Of a DNA stretch of 64,000 nucleotides, positions 17,462-25,753 are shown piece after piece (positions within the stretch are counted from its first letter, which is position 1; every line of letters begins with the position of its first letter). The position numbers were made by a program, and so were the translations under genes. A model generated the notes under the pieces. That model saw only the letters and a list, made by a program, of their open reading frames with translations, was not told where the DNA came from and searched no databases. Source of the stretch: Bdellovibrio bacteriovorus (GTDB lineage: Bacteria > Bdellovibrionota > Bdellovibrionia > Bdellovibrionales > Bdellovibrionaceae); the NCBI RefSeq assembly GCF_001592755.1, contig NZ_LUKF01000006.1, forward strand, positions 1 through 64,000, given 5' to 3'.

Positions 17462-17667
17462 GCCGCTTCCTCATTTCGCAAAGCTAGAAAACTCGTGTTA
17501 AAACGGATCAAAAGAGGACCGCCAAATGGAGCACGACCTAAAATCGTGATCAACATGCCGACTCTTAAGCCCATTTCGTGCAAACGCTCACGGAACACAT
17601 TGTCTGACGTGAATCCGGTGATTTCGACCTTCTGGCCTGGCTTTAATGATTTATCCAGTAAGTTCAT
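17437..17667 (-). CDS. feoA: Ferrous iron transport protein FeoA
   Basis: A 76-residue SH3-like protein. It shows the family pattern LKPGQKVEITGF, then RERLHEMGLRVGMLITIL, APFGGPLLIRF and ALRNEEAACARV. FeoA is a cytoplasmic partner required for FeoB function. It is the first gene of the minus-strand operon and overlaps feoB by 25 bases. The upstream region to 17875 has no obvious Fur box that I can call by eye. Confidence 0.95.
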   Translation of the reverse strand: MNLLDKSLKPGQKVEITGFTSDNVFRERLHEMGLRVGMLITILGRAPFGGPLLIRFNTSFLALRNEEAACARVKLN

Positions 17668-17875
17668 AGAGTTTCCCTTGGGATCAGTAAGCCTCTAGTT
17701 AAAAGCATGACCCCACAAAAGGAAGTTCTTTAACCCCCTGCGTACCAATTGAAAACAAAATGAGAACCAACATCAATTTCCCCTCGTAAAACAGACGAAA
17801 ATATGAGCCCAACCATAGTCTTGTTTTTAAGACCAAAGGTTAAGTTCCACAGACCAAGACCGATCTGAAGTCTAT

Positions 17876-18931
17876 ATGGATTTTAGTATTAAGACTTCCT
17901 TGAGTATTAGCGCCGCGATCCTTACTTTCAGCCTTTCTGCACAAGCTTCAGAAGTAGTGTATCTTCCGGCTTACTGCGCTCCCGAACACTTAACGGTTTT
18001 TGTAAATAATAAGTCCGCAGAACCTGAGCGCATCTGGACTCAAACGCGCTTTGATCAAGATATCCAAGAGCTTCACTATGATGTTGAAGCAAAATCTCAG
18101 ATTAAAATTCGTGGAACTGAATTTCTGCCAACGAAGATGGCCGCCTCCCTCAAGTACTTCTCGAAGAGTTTGCAAGTCAGTGCCACCTGCGAAGAAAGTG
18201 CAAGCACTCCTTTAACTTCAAACGTAGGTCCTTCGGCATCCCACTATCTTCCTGCGAATACCAATTCCGTGAAGATGCATTTGTTAAACCTATTCTTGAA
18301 GTCAAATTCGATTCAGTTGAAAGCCTTCAACAAACTGGGGTCTTTGATCGCAGAAAAATCCCTCTCACTTCAGAACTATTATGATACGGAAACTTTGAAA
18401 TGGAGCTTTCAACAAAACGTCGCACGCATCGAAGTGCAAGGTGCGGAACGTGTTCACTCACTTCTGTTCTTTGATTCCAATGGGACCGAAAAACCAAGTC
18501 CGGCTGTGTCCCTCAAGCCTGTCCCACTAGACCCTCCTTTTAAGAAGACTTACTTTCTGGTGTCTACAAAAGATCCCCGTGCCGACGAAGCTTTTGTTGT
18601 TGGTTTTGAAGACGAAATCCAGATCCGAACGGCGCGAGAACAAATTCAAAATCCTTCTTTAGAAAAGATCTTAGTTGCCGGTATTGAATTGGGATCTGGT
18701 GGATTTAACCGCGCTTTTTACAGTAAAGACAAAGCGCCTTATTCGTGGTCGGTGAATCGCGTGGACGCCTTTGCGGATTTTGCCCACATTGATTGCGATG
18801 GCAGTCCGGATCTTACCGAAGAAAGATTGATGCTAAAGCTGAACGAAGGCGGTCGCATCTGCTTCTGGCGCTACCGCATCGTGCGCGAACTGACAGCGGA
18901 CGAAGTTCGTAGCGGCAAGCTTAAGCCTTAG
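17876..18931 (+). CDS. Secreted protein of unknown function
   Basis: A 351-residue protein with an N-terminal export signal ending near LSAQA-SEV. No conserved domain is recognised. The mature part looks mainly beta (many short alternating segments) with four or so cysteines. The sequence TTAAGTTC-N11-ACCGATCT just upstream (17840-17866) weakly resembles a FliA promoter. The 3' end overlaps the convergent pterin-synthase gene by 11 bases. Confidence 0.75.
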   Translation: MDFSIKTSLSISAAILTFSLSAQASEVVYLPAYCAPEHLTVFVNNKSAEPERIWTQTRFDQDIQELHYDVEAKSQIKIRGTEFLPTKMAASLKYFSKSLQVSATCEESASTPLTSNVGPSASHYLPANTNSVKMHLLNLFLKSNSIQLKAFNKLGSLIAEKSLSLQNYYDTETLKWSFQQNVARIEVQGAERVHSLLFFDSNGTEKPSPAVSLKPVPLDPPFKKTYFLVSTKDPRADEAFVVGFEDEIQIRTAREQIQNPSLEKILVAGIELGSGGFNRAFYSKDKAPYSWSVNRVDAFADFAHIDCDGSPDLTEERLMLKLNEGGRICFWRYRIVRELTADEVRSGKLKP

Positions 18932-19421
18932 AGGGCTCGACGGTCGAGGCTCCCTGTCCTTGCGTTTCAGCGACGTAGACTCGCACCTGTCTGACTCCAT
19001 ATTGTTTAAATTCGTTATAGAATTCTTCGGCCAACAATCTTGAAAGCTGTTCGACGCTGGTGTTTGTGACTGGCAGTAACACGACTTCGCTCACAGGAAA
19101 AATATAGAAACGATCACGGAATGTGACCTCCAACCCCTTCGAAGTTTCCTTAAATTTCATGTCGGGATGCTGCTTCGGCAAAAGAACGATCTCGTCCCAT
19201 TGATCCAGGCGCGTCTTGATGTATTTTTTAAAAACGTTGAAATCTAGGAAATAGCCATCGGCATGAAGCTCTGCCTCTGCCGGAGTTTTAATGTCCACAC
19301 GCACTTGATAGTTGTGTCCATGCAGGCGCTCGGCATGAGTTTCATCAAAGATCAGAAAATGGGCGGCGGAAAATTTGAAATTCTGCTTCGCCAAATGCAA
19401 TGTGGTCGTGGACATAGTCAC
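18921..19421 (-). CDS. 6-pyruvoyltetrahydropterin synthase family, PTPS-III-like
   Basis: A 166-residue member of the PTPS/QueD family. It keeps the zinc histidines H21 (FSAAH), H34 and H36 (HGH). The catalytic Cys of the CxxxHGH motif is absent; instead it has E31 in ERLHGHNY, the ExxHGH arrangement known from PTPS-III proteins, which release 6-hydroxymethyl-dihydropterin and can replace FolB in folate synthesis. The usual DHxxLN motif is also altered. A folate role is an inference from the motif. It is divergent from the QueD-like paralogue with only 23 bases between the start codons. Confidence 0.75.
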   Translation of the reverse strand: MTMSTTTLHLAKQNFKFSAAHFLIFDETHAERLHGHNYQVRVDIKTPAEAELHADGYFLDFNVFKKYIKTRLDQWDEIVLLPKQHPDMKFKETSKGLEVTFRDRFYIFPVSEVVLLPVTNTSVEQLSRLLAEEFYNEFKQYGVRQVRVYVAETQGQGASTVEPSKA

Positions 19422-19444
19422 CTCAAAGTGCTTATATCAATAAC

Positions 19445-19804
19445 ATGAAATTCGAACTGAAGCAGCATTTTCAAATTGAATCCGCCCGTTTCTTACCGCA
19501 CTTACCGAAAGAGCACCCTTGCTCTCGGATGCATGGGCATAGCTTTAAAATCATTCTGACTTTGGTGGGAAATCTAGATCCCAAAATTGGCTGGGTGATT
19601 GACTATAACGACATTCAAGCCAAAATGAAGCCGCTGCTAGAAAAAATAGATCATCGCGTTTTAAATGAAGTCGAAGGCTTGGAAAATCCCACGTCGGAGC
19701 TTTTAGCAAAATGGGTCTATGACCGCGCGCTCCCTGCCCTGCCGATGTTAACGCGTGTTTCTATTCTAGAGACTCCGTTCACGGAGTGCTCTTACCCTGC
19801 TTAA
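19445..19804 (+). CDS. queD: 6-carboxytetrahydropterin synthase
   Basis: A 119-residue PTPS-fold enzyme with the QueD pattern: C26 in CSRMHGHSF, H30, H32, then DYNDIQ, KIDHRVLNEV and NPTSELLA. QueD converts dihydroneopterin triphosphate to 6-carboxytetrahydropterin in queuosine and deazapurine synthesis. The residue aligning with the first zinc His of E. coli QueD appears to be Arg (ESARFLP), with His nearby at H19, so zinc ligation deserves a check. queG occurs later in this window, supporting a queuosine pathway. Confidence 0.88.
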   Translation: MKFELKQHFQIESARFLPHLPKEHPCSRMHGHSFKIILTLVGNLDPKIGWVIDYNDIQAKMKPLLEKIDHRVLNEVEGLENPTSELLAKWVYDRALPALPMLTRVSILETPFTECSYPA

Positions 19805-19876
19805 AAGCCTGCAACCTGCGCCTGATCTTTAACAGAACGACTGGCGCCCTCTGACGCTCTCAAGAATACTCGGCCC

Positions 19877-20902
19877 ATGCGGGGATTTTTAAAGGGCGTT
19901 TTTCTTGTCACAACTTTGCTGCTGACGTTTCCAGCTTTTGGAAATGAGCTGGAGCTGATTTTTTACCGCGCGCCCTCCCCTTTAAACTGGTCCACTCCGG
20001 GAAGCTTAGTCCGAAGTACTTTTAAGAATTTAAAATTCAAAGTGGGAAATCATCCCTATCCTCACGGAATCTCTCACGTGAACGTGCGCTTGCAGTGCGG
20101 AAAGAATTCTTCGGTTTATCGAGGCATGACTTCAAAGAAGTCCAACTTTTCTTATGCTTGGGATTTTCTGATTGAAGGAAAAGCGCTGGATACATTTTTG
20201 ATTAACGTCAAAGGACGTTTTTACACTGAACAAGAAATACGTTCGTGGCTTCCGATTTTAAAATCGAAAGGTTATGTTCGCACTTTGAAAGTTCTTTTGA
20301 ATGACTCTCAGTGCGCTCGGGCTGAGCGGTATCTTTCGATGTATGAAGATCTGGGTTTACAACACATTTACGGTGGATTGCGATCACTCCCCTTGCAAGG
20401 TGAAGGTGCCGGTTGCGCCGCCTTTGCCGTGAGCTTTCTGCAAATTTTAGATTTATTTCCTGTCGAAATTGACGAGTACTGGAAAAGACGCCTTTACGTT
20501 CCATTAGAAATTCTTTCGACTCAAGAACGAAAAGCCCGCATCGGCGCCATCGGCTATATGCGTGGCATAGATCGCTCGTGGGCACTTCCTTCAGAAAAAC
20601 ACATCGTGCTGGATTTCTGGGATCCAGAAAAGATGTTTCAGTGGCAGGCCCACATGCTTTCGCGAAAAAGACAGCTCCCTGCTTATATGTCTTGGGAAAA
20701 AGATCCGGGAAATATCTTTGAACGACTGGTCTGGGATGCACGGAACTATCTGACTCCGACAACATACTTCTTTCAGTATCGTCGTGGCGTCTTAGAAAAA
20801 ACCGTGAATTATCATATTAAGAATCGCGAAAGGCTTTTGACTCGGGAAGAGGTTTTAGATCGCTCTTCCCAAGAATGTCGCAACTTTTCAGTGTGTCGCT
20901 AA
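19877..20902 (+). CDS. Secreted protein with a possible papain-like core
   Basis: A 341-residue protein with signal peptide (cleavage near AFG-NEL). A conserved-looking stretch GEGAGCAAFAVSFLQ places a Cys at a helix start, and an upstream His lies in HGISHVNVRLQC. This order recalls permuted NlpC/P60 or related thiol peptidases, but no full motif is seen and the assignment is weak. The ATG is at 19877. It ends in a four-base convergent overlap with psd. Confidence 0.7.
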   Translation: MRGFLKGVFLVTTLLLTFPAFGNELELIFYRAPSPLNWSTPGSLVRSTFKNLKFKVGNHPYPHGISHVNVRLQCGKNSSVYRGMTSKKSNFSYAWDFLIEGKALDTFLINVKGRFYTEQEIRSWLPILKSKGYVRTLKVLLNDSQCARAERYLSMYEDLGLQHIYGGLRSLPLQGEGAGCAAFAVSFLQILDLFPVEIDEYWKRRLYVPLEILSTQERKARIGAIGYMRGIDRSWALPSEKHIVLDFWDPEKMFQWQAHMLSRKRQLPAYMSWEKDPGNIFERLVWDARNYLTPTTYFFQYRRGVLEKTVNYHIKNRERLLTREEVLDRSSQECRNFSVCR

Positions 20903-21726
20903 ACGATCAACGGAGCGTTGACCTTCACTGCAGGTCCCGTATCCAGATGTTTTTCAAACTTCTGACGGAAACTTGGTGGATACAACATCACCACTGTAGA
21001 GCCCATGCGGAACATGCCCAACTCAGAACCTTTATGAACCGGGATTTCAGGACTGTAGTTTTTGTGAGTAAAGATATGCGGGCCCTTTTGGTTTCCGCGC
21101 ACTTTATCATCAAAACTCAATACAATGTGGCCGACGTTCGTAGCGCCGACAAAGACAACTCCCACAGGTCCCATATCTGTTTCGATCTCAACCAGCACAC
21201 GCTCATTCACCGAGAAAAGATTGGGAATATTTGTCGTACTCCATTCATTCACGGGCCACAATTCGCCGGGCATGTAACGCACGTTCGTGATCACACCATC
21301 AACCGGAGAATGCACGCGGTGGTAATCCGTAGGGCAAAGATAGTAAGTCAGGAAAAAGCCTCCCGCCCATTTTTTCTGGCATTCAGGATCTTGGGTGAAT
21401 TCATCCAACTTATAAGAAAGGCCTTTTGCCTGAATCAGTGTTCCGCCATCAATGGGATAGGCTTGAGTGATACGGCTGTCAGCCGGATGAACCGCCCAAG
21501 ACGAGCCGACCGGGCGCAGGCTCGGCTTTAAGCGGCGAACAAAGAAGTCCCCGATGGATTTGTAAGAGGTGTATGGCATCTCCGCCTCTTCCAAATTAAT
21601 GTTATAAAAACGGGCAAAGGTTCTGATACTCAGGTGCATAAGCCACGCAGGGCCTTCCCAGTGCATAAGATGACCGACCCAGCGGCTTAAAACTCGTTTT
21701 GGCAGAACTCTTGTAATTGCAGACAT
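20899..21726 (-). CDS. psd: Phosphatidylserine decarboxylase proenzyme
   Basis: A 275-residue pyruvoyl-dependent decarboxylase making phosphatidylethanolamine at the inner membrane. Expected elements are D83 in HPADSRI, the His motif TDYHRVHSPVDG (residues 133-144), and the self-cleavage site near the C-terminus. That site reads MGST (241-244) in place of the usual LGST. Ser243 would become the pyruvoyl group. Length fits the bacterial family. It starts close to the divergent flavoprotein gene, so the two may share a promoter region. Confidence 0.95.
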   Translation of the reverse strand: MSAITRVLPKRVLSRWVGHLMHWEGPAWLMHLSIRTFARFYNINLEEAEMPYTSYKSIGDFFVRRLKPSLRPVGSSWAVHPADSRITQAYPIDGGTLIQAKGLSYKLDEFTQDPECQKKWAGGFFLTYYLCPTDYHRVHSPVDGVITNVRYMPGELWPVNEWSTTNIPNLFSVNERVLVEIETDMGPVGVVFVGATNVGHIVLSFDDKVRGNQKGPHIFTHKNYSPEIPVHKGSELGMFRMGSTVVMLYPPSFRQKFEKHLDTGPAVKVNAPLIV

Positions 21727-21754
21727 AAAATATTTATATCTGACTCACAGCCAT

Positions 21755-23377
21755 TTGTCACCTGAAGAGCTATCAGCTAGGATGCTTGAAACCTTTTTGA
21801 TGCTTAACAAGCATCCCCAGGAGCCAAGAACCGTGTCTAAGATATTCCAGAATATCGAAATCCCTATTGATGCTGATTTAGATGAAAAGTTGCAATGGTT
21901 GATGCCCGACCACGGTCCTTATCGCATTCTTCGCCAAAGTGTTGATGCGAGACGCTCTCACTCTCCGCATTTTGTCTATTCGATCGAAGTCGCGGAAAAA
22001 GGTGAAACTCTTCAGATTCCTCAATTCGAGTTAGAGAAAATCTCAAACGCCAAAGAAAAACCACTGATTGTCGGTACGGGGCCTGCGGGTCTTTTTGCCG
22101 CTTTACGCTTTGTCGAAAGAGGCGTTCCTTGCGTGCTTTTTGAGCGCGGGTCTGACAGTGGCGAGCGCATTAAAGGTATCAACCAATACTGGCGTTACGG
22201 AAAATTAGATCCACGCAACAACGTTTGCTTTGGTGAAGGCGGTGCGGGTCTTTATTCCGATGGTAAATTGATCACGCGTATTAAGTCTCCGCACATTCCT
22301 TACGTGATGAATCGTTTGGTGAAGTTTGGGGCTCCGGAAGAAATTCAGTGGCTTTCAAATCCTCACGTAGGTTCGGATCGCATTCGTCGTGTGATTCCTA
22401 AAATGCGTGAATTCTTAAAAGCCAATGGCTGCGAAATTCATTTCAATACCCAAGTGACGGAGATCCTTCTGGAAGGTTCGCAAGTCGTGGGTGTTCGCAC
22501 CGAGCATGGAACTGAATTTAAATCTCCTCACGTGGTTTTAGCTACGGGTCACTCTGCAGAAGACATGATCAATCACTTGCGTGATATTGGTGTGCACTTG
22601 GATGGAAAGTCCTTTGCGATGGGCCTTCGTGTAGAGCATTCTCAAGCTTCTATTAACAAGATTCAGTATCGTCAGTTTTCTGAGCATCCTAAATTAGGTG
22701 CCGCGAACTATAAACTGGCTCATCACAATGATAAAACTGGAATCGGCGTGTATTCATTCTGCATGTGCCCGGGTGGCTATGTGCTTTCGTCAGGCACCGA
22801 AGCGGACGGTATTGTCTGTAACGGGATGAGTAACTACAACCGCAATTCTCCGTTTGCGAATGCGGCGATTGTGGTCAGCATTGATCATGAAAAGAATTTT
22901 GGGAAAGACGTTTTTGGCGGTATGAAGATGCGTCGCGATTTAGAAACACGCGCTTATCAGTCCGTATTAGATGCGGGTGGCAGTCGTGAACTTCCGGCGC
23001 AGAATCTTATGGACTTCTTGTATGGAACGAATTCTAAAACAGGTCCTCGCGCTTTGCGTGCGGGCTCTTCACCCTCGGGCGCCATTAATATTCGTTTGGA
23101 TGAACTTCTTCCGAAAAACATGCGGGATCGTTTGCGCGAAGGTTTTGAAAAATTCCAAGGCAGCATGAAGGGCTTCTTAACTGAAGACGCGCAAGTTTAT
23201 GGTATTGAATCGCGTACGAGTTGCCCTGTTCGTGTAACCCGTGACAATGACAGCTTAGAGAGTATTTCGCACAAAGGTTTGTATCCTGCCGGTGAAGGTG
23301 CGGGCTATGCGGGCGGAATCACTTCGGCCGCATGTGATGGTATACGCATCGCAGAAAAAATTATTGAACAACTTTAG
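21755..23377 (+). CDS. FAD-dependent dehydrogenase of the COG2509 type
   Basis: About 540 residues. A short N-terminal domain is followed by the dinucleotide-binding motif LIVGTGPAGLFAALRFVERG. Further on come a GDG-like FGEGGAGLYSDGKL block, a long substrate domain, and a C-terminal FAD-contact segment GLYPAGEGAGYAGGITSAA. These are the hallmarks of the uncharacterised COG2509 flavoproteins; the reaction is not known. The frame opens with a TTG at 21755. An ATG at 21782 is an equally likely start, and neither has a strong ribosome site. Confidence 0.88.
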   Translation: MSPEELSARMLETFLMLNKHPQEPRTVSKIFQNIEIPIDADLDEKLQWLMPDHGPYRILRQSVDARRSHSPHFVYSIEVAEKGETLQIPQFELEKISNAKEKPLIVGTGPAGLFAALRFVERGVPCVLFERGSDSGERIKGINQYWRYGKLDPRNNVCFGEGGAGLYSDGKLITRIKSPHIPYVMNRLVKFGAPEEIQWLSNPHVGSDRIRRVIPKMREFLKANGCEIHFNTQVTEILLEGSQVVGVRTEHGTEFKSPHVVLATGHSAEDMINHLRDIGVHLDGKSFAMGLRVEHSQASINKIQYRQFSEHPKLGAANYKLAHHNDKTGIGVYSFCMCPGGYVLSSGTEADGIVCNGMSNYNRNSPFANAAIVVSIDHEKNFGKDVFGGMKMRRDLETRAYQSVLDAGGSRELPAQNLMDFLYGTNSKTGPRALRAGSSPSGAINIRLDELLPKNMRDRLREGFEKFQGSMKGFLTEDAQVYGIESRTSCPVRVTRDNDSLESISHKGLYPAGEGAGYAGGITSAACDGIRIAEKIIEQL

Positions 23378-23455
23378 GTGGTCTCATTTTCCCACCGACA
23401 ATTTTTGGCCTAGACCTTGCAATTTCTCCCCGATGTATCTTTTGGAGGAGAAAAC

Positions 23456-25141
23456 ATGTCTACAAAACCACTTATCGGAGTCATTCTGACTCTTTTCTTG
23501 GGTGCGCAATCGTTTGCGACGACTCCCCAAGAGAAAAAACAAGATGTCGTAACAAGAACTGCGACTAGCGGACAAACTGTTCGCTCAGAGCTTTCTTTGA
23601 ATGTCACCCGCTCGGAACCTTATCAAGACACTTATACTGAACAAGTTCCCTATCAAGCGGAAGAAACTTACTACGTCGACATCCCTTACGAGACGACCGA
23701 AACCTATTACGAAGATGTTCCTTATTATGAGCAAGAAACCTATTGGGAAAACGTTCCTTACACAGAACGTGTCGCTTACACGGACTATGAAGAATATTAC
23801 GACAATGATTATGTTTGTCGTAACGTAACAAAATACCGTGAAGAGTGTTCTAATGAACGCGTCTGCGAACCAGGTCGCAATGTCTGCCGTCAAGTTGAAG
23901 AGTGCGGTACGAATGCCCATGGACAACGGATCTGTAAGACACGCAAAGTGTGTGAAGATGGTCCTCGCGAATGCCGTGACCTGCGTCAGTGCCGTCAGGT
24001 CCCTTATTCTGACCGTGAATGCGGCTACGAACGTGTTCGTAAAACTCGACCTGTAACACGTTACCGCGAAGAAACTCGTTATCGTCAAGAACAGCGTACA
24101 CGCACAGTCACTAAGTACCGCAAGGAACTTCGCACACGCAAAGTGACTAAATATCGCCAGGAAGAGCGCACTCGCACAGTTACAAAATACCGTGAAGAAA
24201 CACGTTGCTGCGTGACTCGTTATAGAGATGTCTTTGACCACCAGTTCACGCAGCCGGCTTCGGTGATCTTCCCTGCTGGGTCTGAGCTTTTGGCGAACGA
24301 AACGGAGTCTGTGAAGTTTGTTCTTTCAGGAACAGAGACCGCACCGGTGGTTACTGTCAGTGTGAAATCAGATTTCTTTACTTACACCGTCGCAGAAACT
24401 CGTCAGGATGGACGCGAAAAAGTATTCGTTCTTGCGGTTGCACCGAAGTGGTCTGTTGAGAATGCGGGTACGACTTCAGTCAAAGGATTGAAACTTGCGT
24501 TTACGAAAGGTCAAGGAAAGATCTCTTTCCAAGAAACAGTGGCGGGTTCGCGTTTGACTTCAACTTACGCAGTTGAAGTGCGTGATTCACAAAGCCAGTC
24601 TTTGGTTTTTGAAAATCGTTTTGAAAATTCCGAGGCGAAAACCGTTGAGATCGCAACTCCGGGTCTAGCTCGTGAAGGTAAGTACACGATCACCCTTCGC
24701 GTGGAACGCCAAGGCCAGAATGTCGCTGGTGGTTTGATTCAGTTTGAACAAACAGCGGAATACGAAAAGAAAGGTCTTGCTGACGAAGAGATCGGTCTTT
24801 TGAGCGACTCTAAACAAGTGGCGATCGTCGGTATCGAAGGCACGGGTGCAGATCGCGTGGTTGCGATTCGCGATAACACTCCTCATATCGAAGAAGTTCA
24901 ATCGACTTATAAACTTGTGGTTTGGAAAAAACTTTCCAGCGGCAAGATTGAATGGCTGGGCGAAAAGAATTTCGCGCGCGATGCGATCCAACGTGCCGAT
25001 GGCAGCTTGGGTATTGCTCTGAAAGAGATCGGGCTAAATCCATCTTCGAGCACGAAGCTTTACATGGATCTTGTGGTTCGTCGCGAGAGTGCGCAGTACT
25101 TGAAAAATCGCGTGCAGTTTATTGTGAATAAAACATTTTAA
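23456..25141 (+). CDS. Secreted repeat protein with acidic and basic 12-residue repeats
   Basis: The ATG at 23456 follows TTTTGGAGGAG, and the signal peptide ends near SFA-TTP, giving 561 residues. Residues 55-119 hold about five 12-residue acidic, Tyr-rich repeats of the type TYYEDVPYYEQE. Residues 120-190 are Cys-rich (about ten Cys). Residues 191-257 hold basic 12-residue repeats of the type RTRTVTKYRKEL. The remaining 300 residues look like beta-sandwich domains. The repeat style recalls the YTV repeats of planctomycete surface proteins, but I cannot confirm homology. The equal period and opposite charge suggest the two halves may pair. Confidence 0.85.
   Translation: MSTKPLIGVILTLFLGAQSFATTPQEKKQDVVTRTATSGQTVRSELSLNVTRSEPYQDTYTEQVPYQAEETYYVDIPYETTETYYEDVPYYEQETYWENVPYTERVAYTDYEEYYDNDYVCRNVTKYREECSNERVCEPGRNVCRQVEECGTNAHGQRICKTRKVCEDGPRECRDLRQCRQVPYSDRECGYERVRKTRPVTRYREETRYRQEQRTRTVTKYRKELRTRKVTKYRQEERTRTVTKYREETRCCVTRYRDVFDHQFTQPASVIFPAGSELLANETESVKFVLSGTETAPVVTVSVKSDFFTYTVAETRQDGREKVFVLAVAPKWSVENAGTTSVKGLKLAFTKGQGKISFQETVAGSRLTSTYAVEVRDSQSQSLVFENRFENSEAKTVEIATPGLAREGKYTITLRVERQGQNVAGGLIQFEQTAEYEKKGLADEEIGLLSDSKQVAIVGIEGTGADRVVAIRDNTPHIEEVQSTYKLVVWKKLSSGKIEWLGEKNFARDAIQRADGSLGIALKEIGLNPSSSTKLYMDLVVRRESAQYLKNRVQFIVNKTF
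23618..23812 (+). repeat. Acidic Tyr-rich 12-residue coding repeats
   Basis: Tandem 36-base coding units give segments such as TYYVDIPYETTE, TYYEDVPYYEQE and TYWENVPYTERV. The repeats have diverged at the DNA level but keep Tyr at positions 2-3 and Pro-Tyr at 7-8. Confidence 0.75.
24026..24226 (+). repeat. Basic Arg-rich 12-residue coding repeats
   Basis: Tandem units encode RTRTVTKYRKEL, RTRKVTKYRQEE and RTRTVTKYREET, with less regular copies before and after. The period matches that of the acidic block of the same protein. Confidence 0.75.
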
Positions 25142-25176
25142 ATAAAAATCGGCGACCTCCTGGGTTTGTTGGTTTC

Positions 25177-25209
25177 GGCTCTGCTCCCCAAGGCAGGGCC
25201 GTTTTTTTT
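25177..25209 (+). terminator. Rho-independent terminator
   Basis: GGCTCTGC and GCAGGGCC form an 8-bp stem with one G-T pair, followed by a run of eight T residues. It terminates the repeat-protein gene. Confidence 0.8.
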
Positions 25210-25246
25210 CCTTCCCCTCTCTGTTGATTCGTGGGCTTTGAGCTTC

Positions 25247-25419
25247 GAGCGGGGGTTTGGGTTGGAGGGAGGTTTAGGGTGTGAAACGCTTCGGTCGGCA
25301 CGCCGTCCGGGCTCAGTTGCCGCCGAGCCTGCGGCTCGGTTCGCGCCATCGTGGCGCCGGCAAAGGCCTCTCTTCGGTTTCACACCCTAAACCTTCCTCC
25401 AACCCAAACTTTGCTCGAG
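25247..25419. repeat. Long inverted repeat (element A)
   Basis: A left arm of about 41 bases (25247-25287, ending GGTTTAGGGTGTGAAAC) pairs with a right arm at 25377-25419 (beginning GTTTCACACCCTAAACC), with few mismatches. The 89-base centre is GC-rich and contains its own palindromes, CCGAGCC/GGCTCGG and GCGCCA/TGGCGC. The whole forms a branched hairpin between two plus-strand genes. It could be a non-autonomous mobile or repetitive palindrome, or a structured RNA. Confidence 0.7.
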
Positions 25420-25712
25420 AACAAGATCACGGATTTTGAGAGGGGAATTTCAAAGTTTTTGGCTGGCTGCCGCTGGTTGTTTTATTTGTTAGGTGGGTTA
25501 GTTGATTGTTTGTTTGGTTTTTTAGTTGGGCTGTTTTTTGGTTTTTTCGTGGCTATTAATCTACTTATCTTGATTTTTTGTCTTGGTATTGGAGTTTCAG
25601 TCTTTAAGATTTAGATATTTAATTCTTTAGAGCTTTAATCGTTGCTCGTTCTTTTTAATTCATAATTTAAGCCATTAAACATAAGTACCCTTCCCTTCAC
25701 AGGAGGTACTCT

Positions 25713-25742
25713 ATGATCATCCTTGATTGCCTACATTCCTGA
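25713..25742 (+). CDS. Nine-codon ORF with perfect Shine-Dalgarno (possible leader peptide)
   Basis: ATG at 25713 is preceded by AGGAGG at 25701-25706 with six bases between. The frame reads MIILDCLHS and stops with TGA at 25740-25742. AGTACC upstream can pair with GGTACT over the ribosome site. A palindrome begins 11 bases after the stop. The layout resembles a leader peptide followed by RNA structures, but no regulated gene follows closely; the next gene starts at 26206. Confidence 0.3.
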   Translation: MIILDCLHS

Positions 25743-25753
25743 CGCATGCGCTT

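Noticed and set aside
20875-21531. A 218-codon plus-strand open frame over psd
   Set aside because: The minus strand encodes a clear phosphatidylserine decarboxylase over the same bases; the plus frame has no recognisable domain.
23585-24241. A 218-codon open frame antisense to the repeat-protein gene
   Set aside because: It is a mirror of the biased Tyr/Arg codons on the plus strand. Its product is low-complexity Phe/Ala/Thr with no ribosome site.
25351-25614. An 87-codon hydrophobic open frame in the 25 kb intergenic region
   Set aside because: It starts inside the right arm of element A and its hydrophobicity comes from a T/G-rich tract. No ribosome site; the composition alone explains it.
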